A DNA stretch of 64,000 nucleotides from Leucobacter rhizosphaerae (GCF_022919175.1 NZ_CP095043.1:2604001-2668000); one strand, 5' to 3'; counted from the first letter of the stretch, positions 34,181 to 45,425 are shown. Notes: a model not told the origin generated them from the letters alone. Numbers and translations are program-made.

Positions 34181-36013
34181 GTGACCACCAACACCCACCA
34201 GGGCGAGGAAGTGACCGTCAAGGATGGCGTCACGTACCACCAGTTCGACGTGGTGATCGTCGGCGCTGGCGGTGCCGGCATGCGTGCCGCGATCGAGGCC
34301 GGGCCGAAGGCCAAGACCGCGGTCATCACGAAGCTCTACCCGACGCGCTCGCACACGGGAGCGGCGCAGGGCGGCATGGCCGCGGCGCTCGCGAACGTCG
34401 AGGACGACAACTGGGAGTGGCACACCTTCGACACGGTCAAGGGCGGCGACTACCTGGTGGATCAGGACGCGGCCGAGATCCTGGCGAAAGAGGCCATCGA
34501 GGCCGTCATCGACCTCGAGAACATGGGCCTCCCCTTCAACCGCACCGACGAGGGCAAGATCGACCAGCGTCGATTCGGCGGGCACACCCGCGACCACGGC
34601 AAGGCTCCGGTGCGCCGCGCGTGCTACGCCGCCGACCGCACCGGCCACATGATCCTCCAGACGCTCTTCCAGAACTGCGTCAAGCTGGGCGTCAACTTCT
34701 TCAACGAGTACTACGTGCTCGACCTGGTCATGACCGAGGAGAACGGCACCAAGCGCCCCTCCGGCGTCGTCGCCTACGAACTCGCCACGGGCGACCTGCA
34801 CGTCTTCCAGGCGAAGTCGATCGTCTTCGCGACGGGCGGCTTCGGCAAGATCTTCAAGACGACCTCGAACGCGCACACCCTGACGGGTGACGGCGTCGGC
34901 ATCATCTGGCGCAAGGGTCTGCCGCTCGAGGACATGGAGTTCTACCAGTTCCACCCGACCGGCCTCGCCGGCCTCGGCATCCTGCTGACCGAGGGCGCGC
35001 GCGGTGAGGGCGCGATCCTCCGAAACGCGAGCGGCGAGCGCTTCATGGAGCGCTACGCGCCCACGATCAAGGACCTCGCGCCCCGCGACATCGTGGCCCG
35101 CTGCATGGTGCAGGAGGTGCTCGACGGCCGCGGCGCCGGTCCGCACAAGGACTACGTCTACCTCGACTGCACCCACCTCGGGGCCGAGGTGCTGGAGACG
35201 AAGCTCCCCGACATCACCGAGTTCGCGCGCACCTACCTCGGCGTCGATCCCGTCACCGAGCCGGTGCCCGTCTTCCCGACGGCCCACTACGCTATGGGCG
35301 GCATCCCGACGAACGTCCAGGGCGAGGTGCTCAGCGACAACGACACGGTGATGCCCGGCCTGTACGCCGCGGGCGAGTGCGCCTGCGTCTCCGTGCACGG
35401 CTCCAACCGCCTCGGCACGAACTCGCTGCTCGACATCAACGTCTTCGGCAAGCGCTCGGGCAACCAGGCCGCCGATTACGCGAACACCGCCGAGTTCGTC
35501 GCCCTCCCTGAGGATCCCTCGAAGGAGGTGCGCGAGCTCGTCGATCGGTTCCGCACCGGCAGCGGCACGGAGCGCGTCTCCGACATCCGCAAGGAGCTGC
35601 AGGAGGCCATGGACCGCGGCGCCCAGGTGTTCCGCACCGAGGAGTCGCTCACCGAGGTGCTCGGCGTGATCCACGGCCTGCGCGAGCGCTACAAGAACGT
35701 GGGGGTGCAGGATCGCGGCAAGCGGTACAACACCGACCTGCTCGAGGCGATCGAGCTGGGCTTCCTCCTCGACCTCGCCGAGGTGCTCGCCTACACCGCG
35801 CGCAACCGCAAGGAGAGCCGCGGCGGCCACATGCGCGACGATTACCCGAATCGCGATGACGAGAACTACATGCAGCACACCATGGCGTACCTCTCGGGCG
35901 ACCCGCACTCCGCGGACCCCGAGGATCACATCCGGCTCGACTGGAAGCCGGTGGTGTTCACGAAGAACGAGCAGGGCGAGTTGAACTACCCGCCGATGGA
36001 GAGGAAGTACTAG
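34181..36013 (+). CDS. sdhA: Succinate dehydrogenase flavoprotein subunit
   Basis: A 610-residue catalytic subunit. The N-terminal FAD motif [17 protein letters not shown] is near residue 25, and the histidine for covalent FAD attachment is His58 in [10 protein letters not shown]. The substrate-site block [18 protein letters not shown] lies near 408. GTG 34181 was chosen because an AGGA sequence precedes it, giving the usual length; ATG 34163 in the same frame is possible but lacks a site. The C-terminus ends PPMERKY, as usual for this subunit. Confidence 0.95.
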   Translation: MTTNTHQGEEVTVKDGVTYHQFDVVIVGAGGAGMRAAIEAGPKAKTAVITKLYPTRSHTGAAQGGMAAALANVEDDNWEWHTFDTVKGGDYLVDQDAAEILAKEAIEAVIDLENMGLPFNRTDEGKIDQRRFGGHTRDHGKAPVRRACYAADRTGHMILQTLFQNCVKLGVNFFNEYYVLDLVMTEENGTKRPSGVVAYELATGDLHVFQAKSIVFATGGFGKIFKTTSNAHTLTGDGVGIIWRKGLPLEDMEFYQFHPTGLAGLGILLTEGARGEGAILRNASGERFMERYAPTIKDLAPRDIVARCMVQEVLDGRGAGPHKDYVYLDCTHLGAEVLETKLPDITEFARTYLGVDPVTEPVPVFPTAHYAMGGIPTNVQGEVLSDNDTVMPGLYAAGECACVSVHGSNRLGTNSLLDINVFGKRSGNQAADYANTAEFVALPEDPSKEVRELVDRFRTGSGTERVSDIRKELQEAMDRGAQVFRTEESLTEVLGVIHGLRERYKNVGVQDRGKRYNTDLLEAIELGFLLDLAEVLAYTARNRKESRGGHMRDDYPNRDDENYMQHTMAYLSGDPHSADPEDHIRLDWKPVVFTKNEQGELNYPPMERKY

Positions 36014-36016
36014 GCC

Positions 36017-36784
36017 ATGAGCACCGCTACTGCTGAAGCCGTCACGACCGCGGCCCCGGACGCTCCGAAGCCGTTCACGGTCACCCTGCTGGTGCGCCGC
36101 TACAACTCCGAGTCCGAGCGCGATGCGTACTGGGAGGACTTCGACGTCGAGATGTACCCGACGGACCGCATCCTCGACGCGCTGCACCGCATCAAGTGGG
36201 ATCAGGACGGCACGCTCGCGTTCCGCCGCTCCTGCGCCCACGGCATCTGCGGCTCCGACGCGATGCGCATCAACGGCCGCAACCGGCTCGCGTGCAAGAC
36301 CCTGATCAAGGATCTCGACATCTCGAAGCCGATCTACGTCGAGGCGATCAAGGGGCTGCCGCTCGAGAAGGACCTCATCGTCGATATGGAGCCGTTCTTC
36401 GCCTCCTACCGCGCGGTGCAGCCCTTCCTCGTGGCGAACAGTGCGCCCGAGCCCGGCAAGGAGCGGATCCAGGACATCGCGGCCCGCGAACGCTTCGACG
36501 ACACCACGAAGTGCATCCTGTGCGCCGCGTGCACCTCGTCCTGCCCCGTGTTCTGGACCGACGGCCAGTACTTCGGCCCCGCTGCGATCGTGAACGCGCA
36601 CCGCTTCATCTTCGACTCGCGCGACGACAACGCCCAGGTGCGTCTCGATATCCTCAACGACACCGAGGGCGTGTGGCGCTGCCGCACCACCTTCAACTGC
36701 TCGGACGCCTGCCCGCGCGGCATCCAGGTGACCAAGGCGATCGCCGAGGTCAAGGCGGCCATCCGCACCGGCAAGACCTCCTGA
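36017..36784 (+). CDS. sdhB: Succinate dehydrogenase iron-sulfur subunit
   Basis: A 255-residue electron-transfer subunit, 3 bp after sdhA. The [2Fe-2S] ligands follow the C-x4-C-x2-D-x11-C pattern in SCAHGICGSDAM...LAC (about residues 73-93), with Asp at the third position as in E. coli SdhB. The [4Fe-4S] and [3Fe-4S] sites lie in CILCAACTSSCP (about 170) and CSDACPRG (about 229). The order CDAB and the small gaps indicate one operon. Confidence 0.96.
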   Translation: MSTATAEAVTTAAPDAPKPFTVTLLVRRYNSESERDAYWEDFDVEMYPTDRILDALHRIKWDQDGTLAFRRSCAHGICGSDAMRINGRNRLACKTLIKDLDISKPIYVEAIKGLPLEKDLIVDMEPFFASYRAVQPFLVANSAPEPGKERIQDIAARERFDDTTKCILCAACTSSCPVFWTDGQYFGPAAIVNAHRFIFDSRDDNAQVRLDILNDTEGVWRCRTTFNCSDACPRGIQVTKAIAEVKAAIRTGKTS

Positions 36785-36818
36785 TCGACGCACCCGCGTC
36801 GATCCCGCCGCGCACGTC

Positions 36819-37814
36819 ATGACGTCGACGCCCCGATCTCCCCACCGCCCCGAGGGCGAGGAGGCCGGGGCGTCGTCGCGTGTGGCGGAGACCGTCGAAC
36901 GCGGCCGGAGCATCTGGGAGTGGGTGCAGCTCACGCGGCCCTGGCGCACGTTCTCGCACTTCACGAACGTCGGCGGCAACGTGCTCACGGCGGGCATGAG
37001 CTACCAGGCGCTGTTCGCGGTCTTCGCGGCGCTGTGGGTCGGCTTCGGGGTGTTCGGGATCTGGCTGCGGGATCGCCCGGAGCTCCTCGACTCGATCGTC
37101 ACCCAGATCAACACCTTCATTCCCGGGCTGCTCTCCGAGTCCGGCACCCCCGGGGCGATCTCGCTCGACGTGCTGCTCGGCGCGCGCGTGCTGGACTGGA
37201 CCAGCATCGTCGCGGGGGCCTCGCTGCTCTGGGTCGCCCTGAACTGGTTCACGGGCACGCGCCGGTCGATCCGGATCATCTTCGGCCTCGAGGTGAAGCA
37301 GTACCGCAACGCGCTGCTGCTGAAGCTCCGGGACCTGAGTCTCGCCGTCGCGTTCTTCCTGGCGATCCTCGTCTCCGCGTCGCTCACCCTGCTGAGCTCG
37401 AATGTCGCCGACAGCCTGCTGTCGTGGCTCGGCGTCGACTCGGACAGCTGGTTCTTCGGCACGATGGGCTCCCTGCTGCGCTACGGCGCCATGTACGCCT
37501 TCGACGTGCTGGTGCTCATCGCCATGCACCGCTTCCTCGCGGAGGTGCGCGTGCCGCGGTGGTCGCTCCTGCGCGGCTGCGCGCTCGGGGGTCTCGGCCT
37601 GCTCGGGCTGAAGATCCTCGGCGCGGCCCTGCTGGGGGGCGCCTCGAGCAACGCGCTGCTCGCGACCTTCGCCGTGTTCATCGGTCTGCTGCTGTGGTTC
37701 AACTTCATCTGCCGGGTGCTGCTGCTCACCGCGGCGTGGATCTCCGTTGGGCAGCACCCGAGCTTCGGTCTGCCGGTCGAGGGGGAGGGCGCCGGGGCGA
37801 CCCTCCTCGGCTAG
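36819..37814 (+). CDS. YihY/BrkB family membrane protein
   Basis: A 331-residue protein with a polar N-terminus (about 30 residues) and roughly six membrane helices. The family segment HFTNVGGNVLTAGMSYQALFAVFAAL is near residue 46, and NWFTGTRRSIRIIFG lies near 140. The function of the family is unsettled despite the old ribonuclease BN label. It begins 34 bp after sdhB without a clear ribosome site and may be read through from sdh. Confidence 0.88.
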   Translation: MTSTPRSPHRPEGEEAGASSRVAETVERGRSIWEWVQLTRPWRTFSHFTNVGGNVLTAGMSYQALFAVFAALWVGFGVFGIWLRDRPELLDSIVTQINTFIPGLLSESGTPGAISLDVLLGARVLDWTSIVAGASLLWVALNWFTGTRRSIRIIFGLEVKQYRNALLLKLRDLSLAVAFFLAILVSASLTLLSSNVADSLLSWLGVDSDSWFFGTMGSLLRYGAMYAFDVLVLIAMHRFLAEVRVPRWSLLRGCALGGLGLLGLKILGAALLGGASSNALLATFAVFIGLLLWFNFICRVLLLTAAWISVGQHPSFGLPVEGEGAGATLLG

Positions 37815-37838
37815 TCACCGGTCACTCAGGGGTGGGGC

Positions 37839-39488
37839 TCAGCAGTTCGAGAGGTCGAGCTCCGTCCAGGCGGAGACGCGGCCGTCCCGGCCTGTGAGCT
37901 GGATCTCGATCACGGCGGGGTTCACCGCGTCGGTGAATCCGGGAGAATCCGCGAGTCCGGGCCACTGGGACAGCGGGGTGATCGAGTTCGACATCCAGAG
38001 CGCACCGCTCCACGTCTTCACCACTGACGCGGGGAGCATCACCGGGGTGGTGCTCGGGAACTGGGTGACCCGCACGCGGGCACCGTCGAGGGCCCGCGAC
38101 GCGAGACCGTAGACGAACGTTCCGCCGACCCCGTTCTGCGAGGTGCTGCACGCGGGCACTCCGGTAGTCAGCGTGGGGTCGACGGTCGGATCCGGATCCG
38201 GAGTGGGAGTCGGCGTCGGGGTGGGTGTCGGATCGACCGGCGGGGTCGTGGTCCCCGTTCCGGGATCGCGCGGCGGATCCGCCCGCACGGTCGGGTCGGG
38301 AACGACGACCTCCGGAACCTCGGGAACCGGGGTGTCCGTCGTCGGGGCCGGCGTCGACGGCTTCGGCGCGGTGGTGGTGGCAGGCTCGGGCTTCGCCGAC
38401 GGCTCCGCTTCGGCCGGGACCTCGGAGGTCGTCGACTCCGCCGCCGTCGCATCGGGTCCGCTCCCGCCCAGCACGTTCGAGAGCACGATCGCCCCGCCGG
38501 CGATCACGGCGACGGCGGCGACCGCCACCCCCGCGATGAGTGCCGCGGGTCCGGTCAGCACCCCGACCGCCGTCGATCCGCCGGCGCCCAGACCACCGGC
38601 TGATCCCGAACCACCGCCCGCGGCCGCCCCGGCCCCGGTGGCCGAACCACTGGCGGAAACCGCGGCGCCACCCGCGGCGCCACCCGCGGCCATTGCGGGG
38701 GCCGCCTGGCCGAACGCGCCGAGGAGGGATCCCGCGGCGCCGCCGCCGACGAACAGGCTCGCGAGCACCAGCGCCAGCTTCTGGTTCAAGAAGGAGTACT
38801 CCGCCACGGCACCCGGGCAGGTCTCGCACCGCGCGAGATGCGCCTCGACGTCACGGCGCAGCGCGGCCGTGAGTTTGCCGCGCTCATAGCGCTGGAGGTG
38901 GGTGAGGGTCGTCTGGCACTCGGCGGCGGCGAGCTCACGATTGACGTGCGCCTCCACCCATCCCGACTGCAGGGCCTCCTTCGCCCGGACCGCGAGCGCC
39001 GACACGCTGTTGGCGGACATGCCGAGCAGGACCGCTGCCTTCCGCGGCGGCATGCCCTCGACGACGGTGTACCAGAGCACCGCCTGCCAGCGCTCGTTGA
39101 GGCCGGCGAACGCCTGCGCTGCGGCGTTGCGGTCGAATGCCCCGTCCTCCCAGGGGCCCGCCTCGGTGAGATCCGGGATCGCGTCGAGCTCGTCGCTCGC
39201 GTCCTCCGGGGATCGGTACTCGTCGGCGGCGAGGGTGCGGATCACACGATAGAGATAGGGGCGGAAGGCGCCCGTGGGGCCGCGGCCGTCCGCGATGAGC
39301 TCGAGGATCTTGAGGTAGGCACCGGAAACGAGGTCGCCGGCATCGAGCCACGGCGCGATGCCGCGCGCCGCCGCCTCGCCCGCCTGGTGATGGCGCTCCC
39401 ACAGCACCGCGTACGCCTCGGTCTCCCCGTCGCGGCACGCGTCGAGCAGCTCGCTGTCGGCAGCGGTCTTCCACGTCTTGTGGGTCAT
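37839..39488 (-). CDS. ECF-type sigma factor fused to zinc finger, membrane segments and extracytoplasmic domain
   Basis: A 549-residue multidomain regulator. Residues 10-90 are sigma region 2 and 112-165 are sigma region 4 with helix-turn-helix (MPPRKAAVLLGMSANSVSAL). Residues 170-225 form a zinc-finger-like anti-sigma module ending HLARCETC. Hydrophobic segments follow near 230-255 and 325-355, then a Pro/Thr/Glu-rich linker (about 360-455) and a C-terminal domain with cysteines near 457 and at the last residue. Sigma and anti-sigma are thus one chain, probably with the last domain outside the membrane. ATG 39488 follows GGGGAGGAC. It is divergent from a giant surface protein, the likely regulon partner. 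Confidence 0.88.
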   Translation of the reverse strand: MTHKTWKTAADSELLDACRDGETEAYAVLWERHHQAGEAAARGIAPWLDAGDLVSGAYLKILELIADGRGPTGAFRPYLYRVIRTLAADEYRSPEDASDELDAIPDLTEAGPWEDGAFDRNAAAQAFAGLNERWQAVLWYTVVEGMPPRKAAVLLGMSANSVSALAVRAKEALQSGWVEAHVNRELAAAECQTTLTHLQRYERGKLTAALRRDVEAHLARCETCPGAVAEYSFLNQKLALVLASLFVGGGAAGSLLGAFGQAAPAMAAGGAAGGAAVSASGSATGAGAAAGGGSGSAGGLGAGGSTAVGVLTGPAALIAGVAVAAVAVIAGGAIVLSNVLGGSGPDATAAESTTSEVPAEAEPSAKPEPATTTAPKPSTPAPTTDTPVPEVPEVVVPDPTVRADPPRDPGTGTTTPPVDPTPTPTPTPTPDPDPTVDPTLTTGVPACSTSQNGVGGTFVYGLASRALDGARVRVTQFPSTTPVMLPASVVKTWSGALWMSNSITPLSQWPGLADSPGFTDAVNPAVIEIQLTGRDGRVSAWTELDLSNC

Positions 39489-39558
39489 GCGAGTCCTCCC
39501 CAACTCGTCGCCCCGACCCGGTGCGCACGCCAGAACGCGATGCACGCCGAATGACCAT

Positions 39559-39675
39559 CACGCATTCGGATGGCTTCCTCCCCCGATCCAGTATCCGCGA
39601 TTTCCCCGAAAAGTCACATTCTTCGCGAACTCCACAAAATTCTTTTCATCCGTCCGTCACGATTCGGATGTTTCC
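39559..39675. repeat. Direct repeat pair in the sigma-adhesin spacer
   Basis: Near-identical copies of CACGNATTCGGATG followed by TTCC occur at 39559-39578 and 39658-39675, one near each of the two divergent genes. The surrounding DNA (39580-39690) is unusually AT-rich for this window. They may be binding or promoter elements for both genes. The 307-bp spacer otherwise holds only the stem-loop at 39691-39751. Confidence 0.55.
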
Positions 39676-39690
39676 CCGTGTTACTGGTGA

Positions 39691-39751
39691 GCCCGGTACC
39701 TGCGCTGTATTTCCCCCCCCATGAAATGCCCCCCCAGCGCAGGCACCGGGC
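39691..39751 (+). other. Long stem-loop with C-rich loop upstream of the surface-protein gene
   Basis: 17-nt arms GCCCGGTACCTGCGCTG (39691-39707) and CAGCGCAGGCACCGGGC (39735-39751) pair with one mismatch around a 27-nt loop containing two C-runs. It ends 44 nt before ATG 39796, so it probably lies in the 5' untranslated RNA, where it could affect stability or translation. Confidence 0.6.
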
Positions 39752-39795
39752 CGACATTGGACCCGGTGCCGAACCGGGACAGGGGAGAGGTTGAG

Positions 39796-42700
39796 ATGAG
39801 TAATCTGCAGGAGCAGCGGAGCGGACACGGACCCAGATCGGTCTGGGGTCGGCTCGTAGCGGCAGTACTGGGCTTCGCGCTCGTGCTGACCGGATCGGTC
39901 GTCTTCGCGACCGGGGCGCAGGCCGCGTCCGGAACCGTGAACAGTATCGACCTGGTCACGGTGTACGACGGTGCGCAGGTGCCGAACGATTTCGACGACG
40001 GCGCCGCGAACGGCATCGTCGCGACGAACGACGTCGTCGGCTTCCGCTGGGAGTTGAACGCGACGGACCTGAGCGAGGGCGTGCTGACGCAGACGCTGCC
40101 CGAGGGCTGGCGCTGGGATCCTTCGTCCCTCACGTCGCTCGACAGCTCCAGCTCGGCGTACCAGTCGAGCTACACCATCTCACCCGACGGGCGCACGCTC
40201 ACCGCGACCGTCAGTATCGGCAGCGGCACGGGCAATCCGAGCGTCGTCGCGTTCGGCACGCTGAAGGCGATCCCGTCGAGCGACGTGCCCAATGACAGCG
40301 TCTACACCCCCGAGGTGAGTGTCGCGGTGGACGACGTCGTCCAGACTGCCGTCACGGATCCCATCACCGTGCGCAGCGCCCCGCGCGCCGACGCGGTGAA
40401 GACGCGCGCCGCGAACAACATCCTGTCGACGTTCGACTTCGGCGACGGCGCCGGTGCGGTGCCCGCGCGCTACATCGACTTCGTCGTCACGCTCAACACC
40501 GCCGCCGGCAAGATCGGCGCGCAGAACACGACGCTGCAGCAGCCCGTCCGACTCTCCGACGACTACACGCTGCAGGCCCCGGACGGCTTCGGCGACGGCG
40601 AGTTCGTGGCGCAGGTCGTGGCGAAGTCGGAGCCCGGTGCGACGGTTGATCTCGCGCAGAGCGGGCAGTCGCTCGATCTCGCCTTCGACGGCTTCACCCA
40701 GATCCCGAACGCCTCGGCGACCGTGAGATTCTGGATCCGCGACGCCGATGTGCCGAACGACGCACAGGGCGCGCTCAAGGTGATCAACACCATCGCGCCG
40801 CAGGACTGGGTCGACGGCGACGGCGAGCCGGTCGCGGAGGAGCCCTCCGGGAACACCGCCGAGGGCACGGTCATGAAGCCCCCGACCGGAACCGGCACGG
40901 TGGCGTACGGCAAAGAGATCATGCTGTTCAACGACCAGAGCGGCGACTTCTCGCTCACGGCCGACCCGGGTGGTCCCGGTCAGCCGTTCCGGAACGTCAG
41001 CGAGCAGGAGATTTCGAAGGGGAGCACGGTCACGGCACGGTTCTACGTGCGGCCCGGCCTCGACCTCGAGACGGGCGCGGTGACCACCGCGACCGATCTC
41101 GTCGCCTACGACTTCTGGAATCCGGCCGAGCAGCAGATCGTCGACGGCGCCGATGTCTACGTCGGGCAGAACAACGGCACGGCACCCCTCGACAGCGCGG
41201 ACTACACGATCCAGTACACGTCGGGCACCGATTCGGCGAATCCCGAGGCGAACACCTGGGTGAACTCCATCGCCGCGGCGGGTGGCGTGAGCCAGGTCTC
41301 CGGCATGCGCGTCGCGTACACCGCCGGCACCTGGGGCGACGGCCTGCCCGCGAGCACGGGATACTTCCTCGTGGCCGCGCCCATGACCGTCGTCGCGGAC
41401 CTGGGCGGCAGCGCCCGGGATACGGCGCGCACCACGTTCACCGACCTGGAGAGCAATCCGGTGTCGACGACCGTCAATCGATTCGTGAACGTCGGCTCCT
41501 ACCGTCTCGCGATCGACAAGACGGTGAACCGCTCGTCGATCGTCAGCGGATCGAGCCTCACCTACACGCTCGCTCCGACGATCACCCGCGCCCTCGGCGC
41601 GATCGAGGACATCGACGTCTACGACCTCACGGTCGTCGACCAGCTCCCCGCGGGCCTCGTGTCGGTCGACACGAGCGCCGTGGATCCCGCCTGGCAGGTG
41701 ACTCGCAGCGGCACCGCGGCGTCGGGCCTGCAGCTCACCTTCACCTACACGGGCACCGCGCGCACCGGTGAAGCGGTCCCGGCGATCACGTACGGTGTGA
41801 CCACCTCGGTGCAGGCGCCGGCGAGCCGGACGCTCGTGAACAGTGCGACGGTGTCGGCACTCGGCACGACGCAGTCGGCTCGCGCGCGCACCGATGCCAC
41901 CACCACGAGCATCTTCCAGGCCGAGGTGATCACCGAGGAGAAGGTCGTCGTCGGTGAGGAGCAGATCGAGGTCGGGGATCCGCAGGTCTCCTGGGAGGGG
42001 CGCTGGTTCAACTTCCAGACGATCTCGCAGGGCGCCAGCTCCTTCGTGGATGTGCTGCCTTACAACGGTGACGCCCGCGGCACGAGCTTCTCGGGCACCG
42101 CGAAGCTCGCCTCCGCGATGATCACCGACGGCAACGGCGCGGCCGCGGCGCCCGGCTACGGCACGCTGCAGTACACGACGGCTCCGGCGGCGACCGTGTA
42201 CGCCGCCGAGGTCGACGACCCGAGCATCACCTGGGTCGACGCCGACGGTGTGGATCTCTCGACGATCGACGGCATCACCGCGCTGCGCGTGAACGTCGCC
42301 GATTTCGCGAGCGGCCAGGCCGGTGTCGGCGGACTCCTCGTCACGATGGACGTTGAGGGTCAGCAGGACGGCGATCAGTACGTCAACACGATCAACGGTC
42401 TGCTCGGTGTGAGCGGCAAGCTCGGCCGGTCGAACCCGGCGCGGATCGACGTCGTGGACGCCTCGATCAGCGGGGTCGTGTGGGAGGACGCCAACGCGGA
42501 CGGCGTGCGCGACGCCTCGGAGACGCTGATCGGCGACGCCACCGTGCGGCTGCTCGACGCCAGCGGCGCCGAGATCGCCACCGCACAGACCGGTGCGGAC
42601 GGCAGCTACACCTTCCCGGCACTGCACTCGGGCGACTACACCGTGGTCGTCGACACCTCGACGCTCGGCTACCCCGCGAACTTCGTGGTCGTGAACACCT

Positions 42701-43938
42701 ACGACCTCGACGGGGACCACAACAGTGATTCCGGTGTCATCTCGCTGGCGAAGGCCGAGGACCGGGGTCTCGTGGACTTCGGCTACGTGACCCGGGTCTC
42801 CGACATCGACCTCACGAAGAGCGGAAAGCTCGCGGGTGACGCGGTCGCCGGGGACTGGATCGACTGGTCCTTCACGATCACGAACGTCGGCGAGAACCCG
42901 CTGACCTCCGTCGAGCTCGTTGACCACCTCGAGGGTGTCGTCGACCTGCAGGTCCAGTGGACCGGCACTGCGGGCGAGCTCGCCGCCGGCGCCAGCGTGC
43001 CAGCCACCGCGCGCACCCAGCTCACGCAGGAGGACGTGGATCGCGGCTTCGTGGTGAACACCGCGACCGTGACCGGGCTGGATCCGAACCAGACCGAGGT
43101 CGACGATCCCGCGGACGCGACCGTGGTCCTGCCCGAGGGCGGCTCGCTGCTCTTCCAGAAGACCGGGAAGATGGTGGGTGACGCCGTGGTCGGCGGCGAG
43201 GTTGAGTGGGGCTTCACGCTCACCAACACCGGCAACGTCACCCTCGACGGCCTGGCGATCGCGGATGAGCTCGAGGGGCTCGGCGAGATCACCTGGGGCG
43301 AGTGGCCCGGCGAGGCGTTCACGCTCGAGCCGGGGGACTCCGTCACCGCGACGGCGCCCTCCACGCTCACCCAGAGCGATGTCGACGCCGGATGCGTGAC
43401 GAACGTGGCGAGCGCCGAGGGCACCACCCCCGGTGACCGCGCGGTGCCGAGCGGTGAGGACGACGCGAGCGTCTGCTTCACCCCGGAGTCCGGCATCAGC
43501 CTGGTCAAGCGTACGAACGGGGTCGAGGTCGATGAGGCCCCCGGCGTGCAGCTGACCGTTGGCGACGCCGTCGAGTGGAGCTACGAGGTCACGAACACCG
43601 GCTCGACGACCCTGCGCAACGTGCAGCTCGTCGACGACCAGGAGGGCGTCATCGCGCCGCCGGAGGGCTTCGACGGCACGCTGGCACCGGGTGAGTCCGT
43701 GACCTTCATCGCCACGGGCATCGCGACGAGCGGGCAGTACCACAACGTCGCGGTGGTCACCGCGGCGACGCCGGCCGGCGGGAACGTCTCCGCCGACGAC
43801 GAGTCGTGGTACCACGCCGAGGCTCGGCCGGGGCTGTCGATCACCGGTGGTGCGGCGCCCTGGCTGGCGGGAGCGATCGGGCTCCTGCTGGTGGGCGGCG
43901 GTGCGGCCCTGTGGCTGATGCGTCGCCGACGCGCCTAG
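39796..43938 (+). CDS. Large cell-wall-anchored surface protein (SdrD_B and DUF11/DUF7507-type repeats)
   Basis: A 1,380-residue secreted protein. Residues 1-44 are a signal peptide cleaved after AQAA. The N-terminal 880 residues are beta-rich adhesin-like sequence with a DUF11-type part near 570-690. An SdrD_B-like domain follows (about 888-995, WEDANADGVRDASE and DGSYTFPALHSGDY). Three DUF7507-like repeats come next (about 996-1110, 1115-1230, 1233-1345), each with a TNxG motif. The C-terminus has LSITGG (from residue 1347), a hydrophobic helix and RRRR, a sortase sorting signal with a variant LxxTG motif. ATG 39796 follows GGGGAGAGG; the upstream ATG at 39721 lies in the stem-loop. Likely role: adhesion or surface layer. 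Confidence 0.9.
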   Translation: MSNLQEQRSGHGPRSVWGRLVAAVLGFALVLTGSVVFATGAQAASGTVNSIDLVTVYDGAQVPNDFDDGAANGIVATNDVVGFRWELNATDLSEGVLTQTLPEGWRWDPSSLTSLDSSSSAYQSSYTISPDGRTLTATVSIGSGTGNPSVVAFGTLKAIPSSDVPNDSVYTPEVSVAVDDVVQTAVTDPITVRSAPRADAVKTRAANNILSTFDFGDGAGAVPARYIDFVVTLNTAAGKIGAQNTTLQQPVRLSDDYTLQAPDGFGDGEFVAQVVAKSEPGATVDLAQSGQSLDLAFDGFTQIPNASATVRFWIRDADVPNDAQGALKVINTIAPQDWVDGDGEPVAEEPSGNTAEGTVMKPPTGTGTVAYGKEIMLFNDQSGDFSLTADPGGPGQPFRNVSEQEISKGSTVTARFYVRPGLDLETGAVTTATDLVAYDFWNPAEQQIVDGADVYVGQNNGTAPLDSADYTIQYTSGTDSANPEANTWVNSIAAAGGVSQVSGMRVAYTAGTWGDGLPASTGYFLVAAPMTVVADLGGSARDTARTTFTDLESNPVSTTVNRFVNVGSYRLAIDKTVNRSSIVSGSSLTYTLAPTITRALGAIEDIDVYDLTVVDQLPAGLVSVDTSAVDPAWQVTRSGTAASGLQLTFTYTGTARTGEAVPAITYGVTTSVQAPASRTLVNSATVSALGTTQSARARTDATTTSIFQAEVITEEKVVVGEEQIEVGDPQVSWEGRWFNFQTISQGASSFVDVLPYNGDARGTSFSGTAKLASAMITDGNGAAAAPGYGTLQYTTAPAATVYAAEVDDPSITWVDADGVDLSTIDGITALRVNVADFASGQAGVGGLLVTMDVEGQQDGDQYVNTINGLLGVSGKLGRSNPARIDVVDASISGVVWEDANADGVRDASETLIGDATVRLLDASGAEIATAQTGADGSYTFPALHSGDYTVVVDTSTLGYPANFVVVNTYDLDGDHNSDSGVISLAKAEDRGLVDFGYVTRVSDIDLTKSGKLAGDAVAGDWIDWSFTITNVGENPLTSVELVDHLEGVVDLQVQWTGTAGELAAGASVPATARTQLTQEDVDRGFVVNTATVTGLDPNQTEVDDPADATVVLPEGGSLLFQKTGKMVGDAVVGGEVEWGFTLTNTGNVTLDGLAIADELEGLGEITWGEWPGEAFTLEPGDSVTATAPSTLTQSDVDAGCVTNVASAEGTTPGDRAVPSGEDDASVCFTPESGISLVKRTNGVEVDEAPGVQLTVGDAVEWSYEVTNTGSTTLRNVQLVDDQEGVIAPPEGFDGTLAPGESVTFIATGIATSGQYHNVAVVTAATPAGGNVSADDESWYHAEARPGLSITGGAAPWLAGAIGLLLVGGGAALWLMRRRRA

Positions 43939-43945
43939 CCTGACG

Positions 43946-44000
43946 CGCCCGACGGGGCGGCGGACCGGAGTCTTCCGGATCGCCGCCCCGTCGGGCGTTT
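43946..44000 (+). terminator. Strong intrinsic terminator of the surface-protein gene
   Basis: Perfect 17-nt arms (43946-43962 and 43981-43997, beginning CGCCCGACGG) with an 18-nt loop, followed by TTT. This stem is 8 bp after the stop codon. Confidence 0.85.
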
Positions 44001-44020
44001 CCGCGGTCGGTGCACCCCAG

Positions 44021-44026
44021 TACCCT
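44021..44026 (+). promoter_or_regulatory. -10 box of leaderless deoA promoter
   Basis: TACCCT is followed by 6 nt and ATG 44033. Confidence 0.6.
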
Positions 44027-44032
44027 GGAGCC

Positions 44033-45364
<1,332 letters not shown>

Positions 45365-45425
45365 TCTCGCTGTCTCGCTTCATGGCCCGGTCTCGGGGTT
45401 CGGCGTGCGGGTCAGTGAACGTTCG

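Noticed and set aside
34148..36997. A 949-residue antisense open frame over sdhA-sdhB
   Set aside because: It mirrors conserved sdh coding sequence and has low-complexity shadow composition and no start context.
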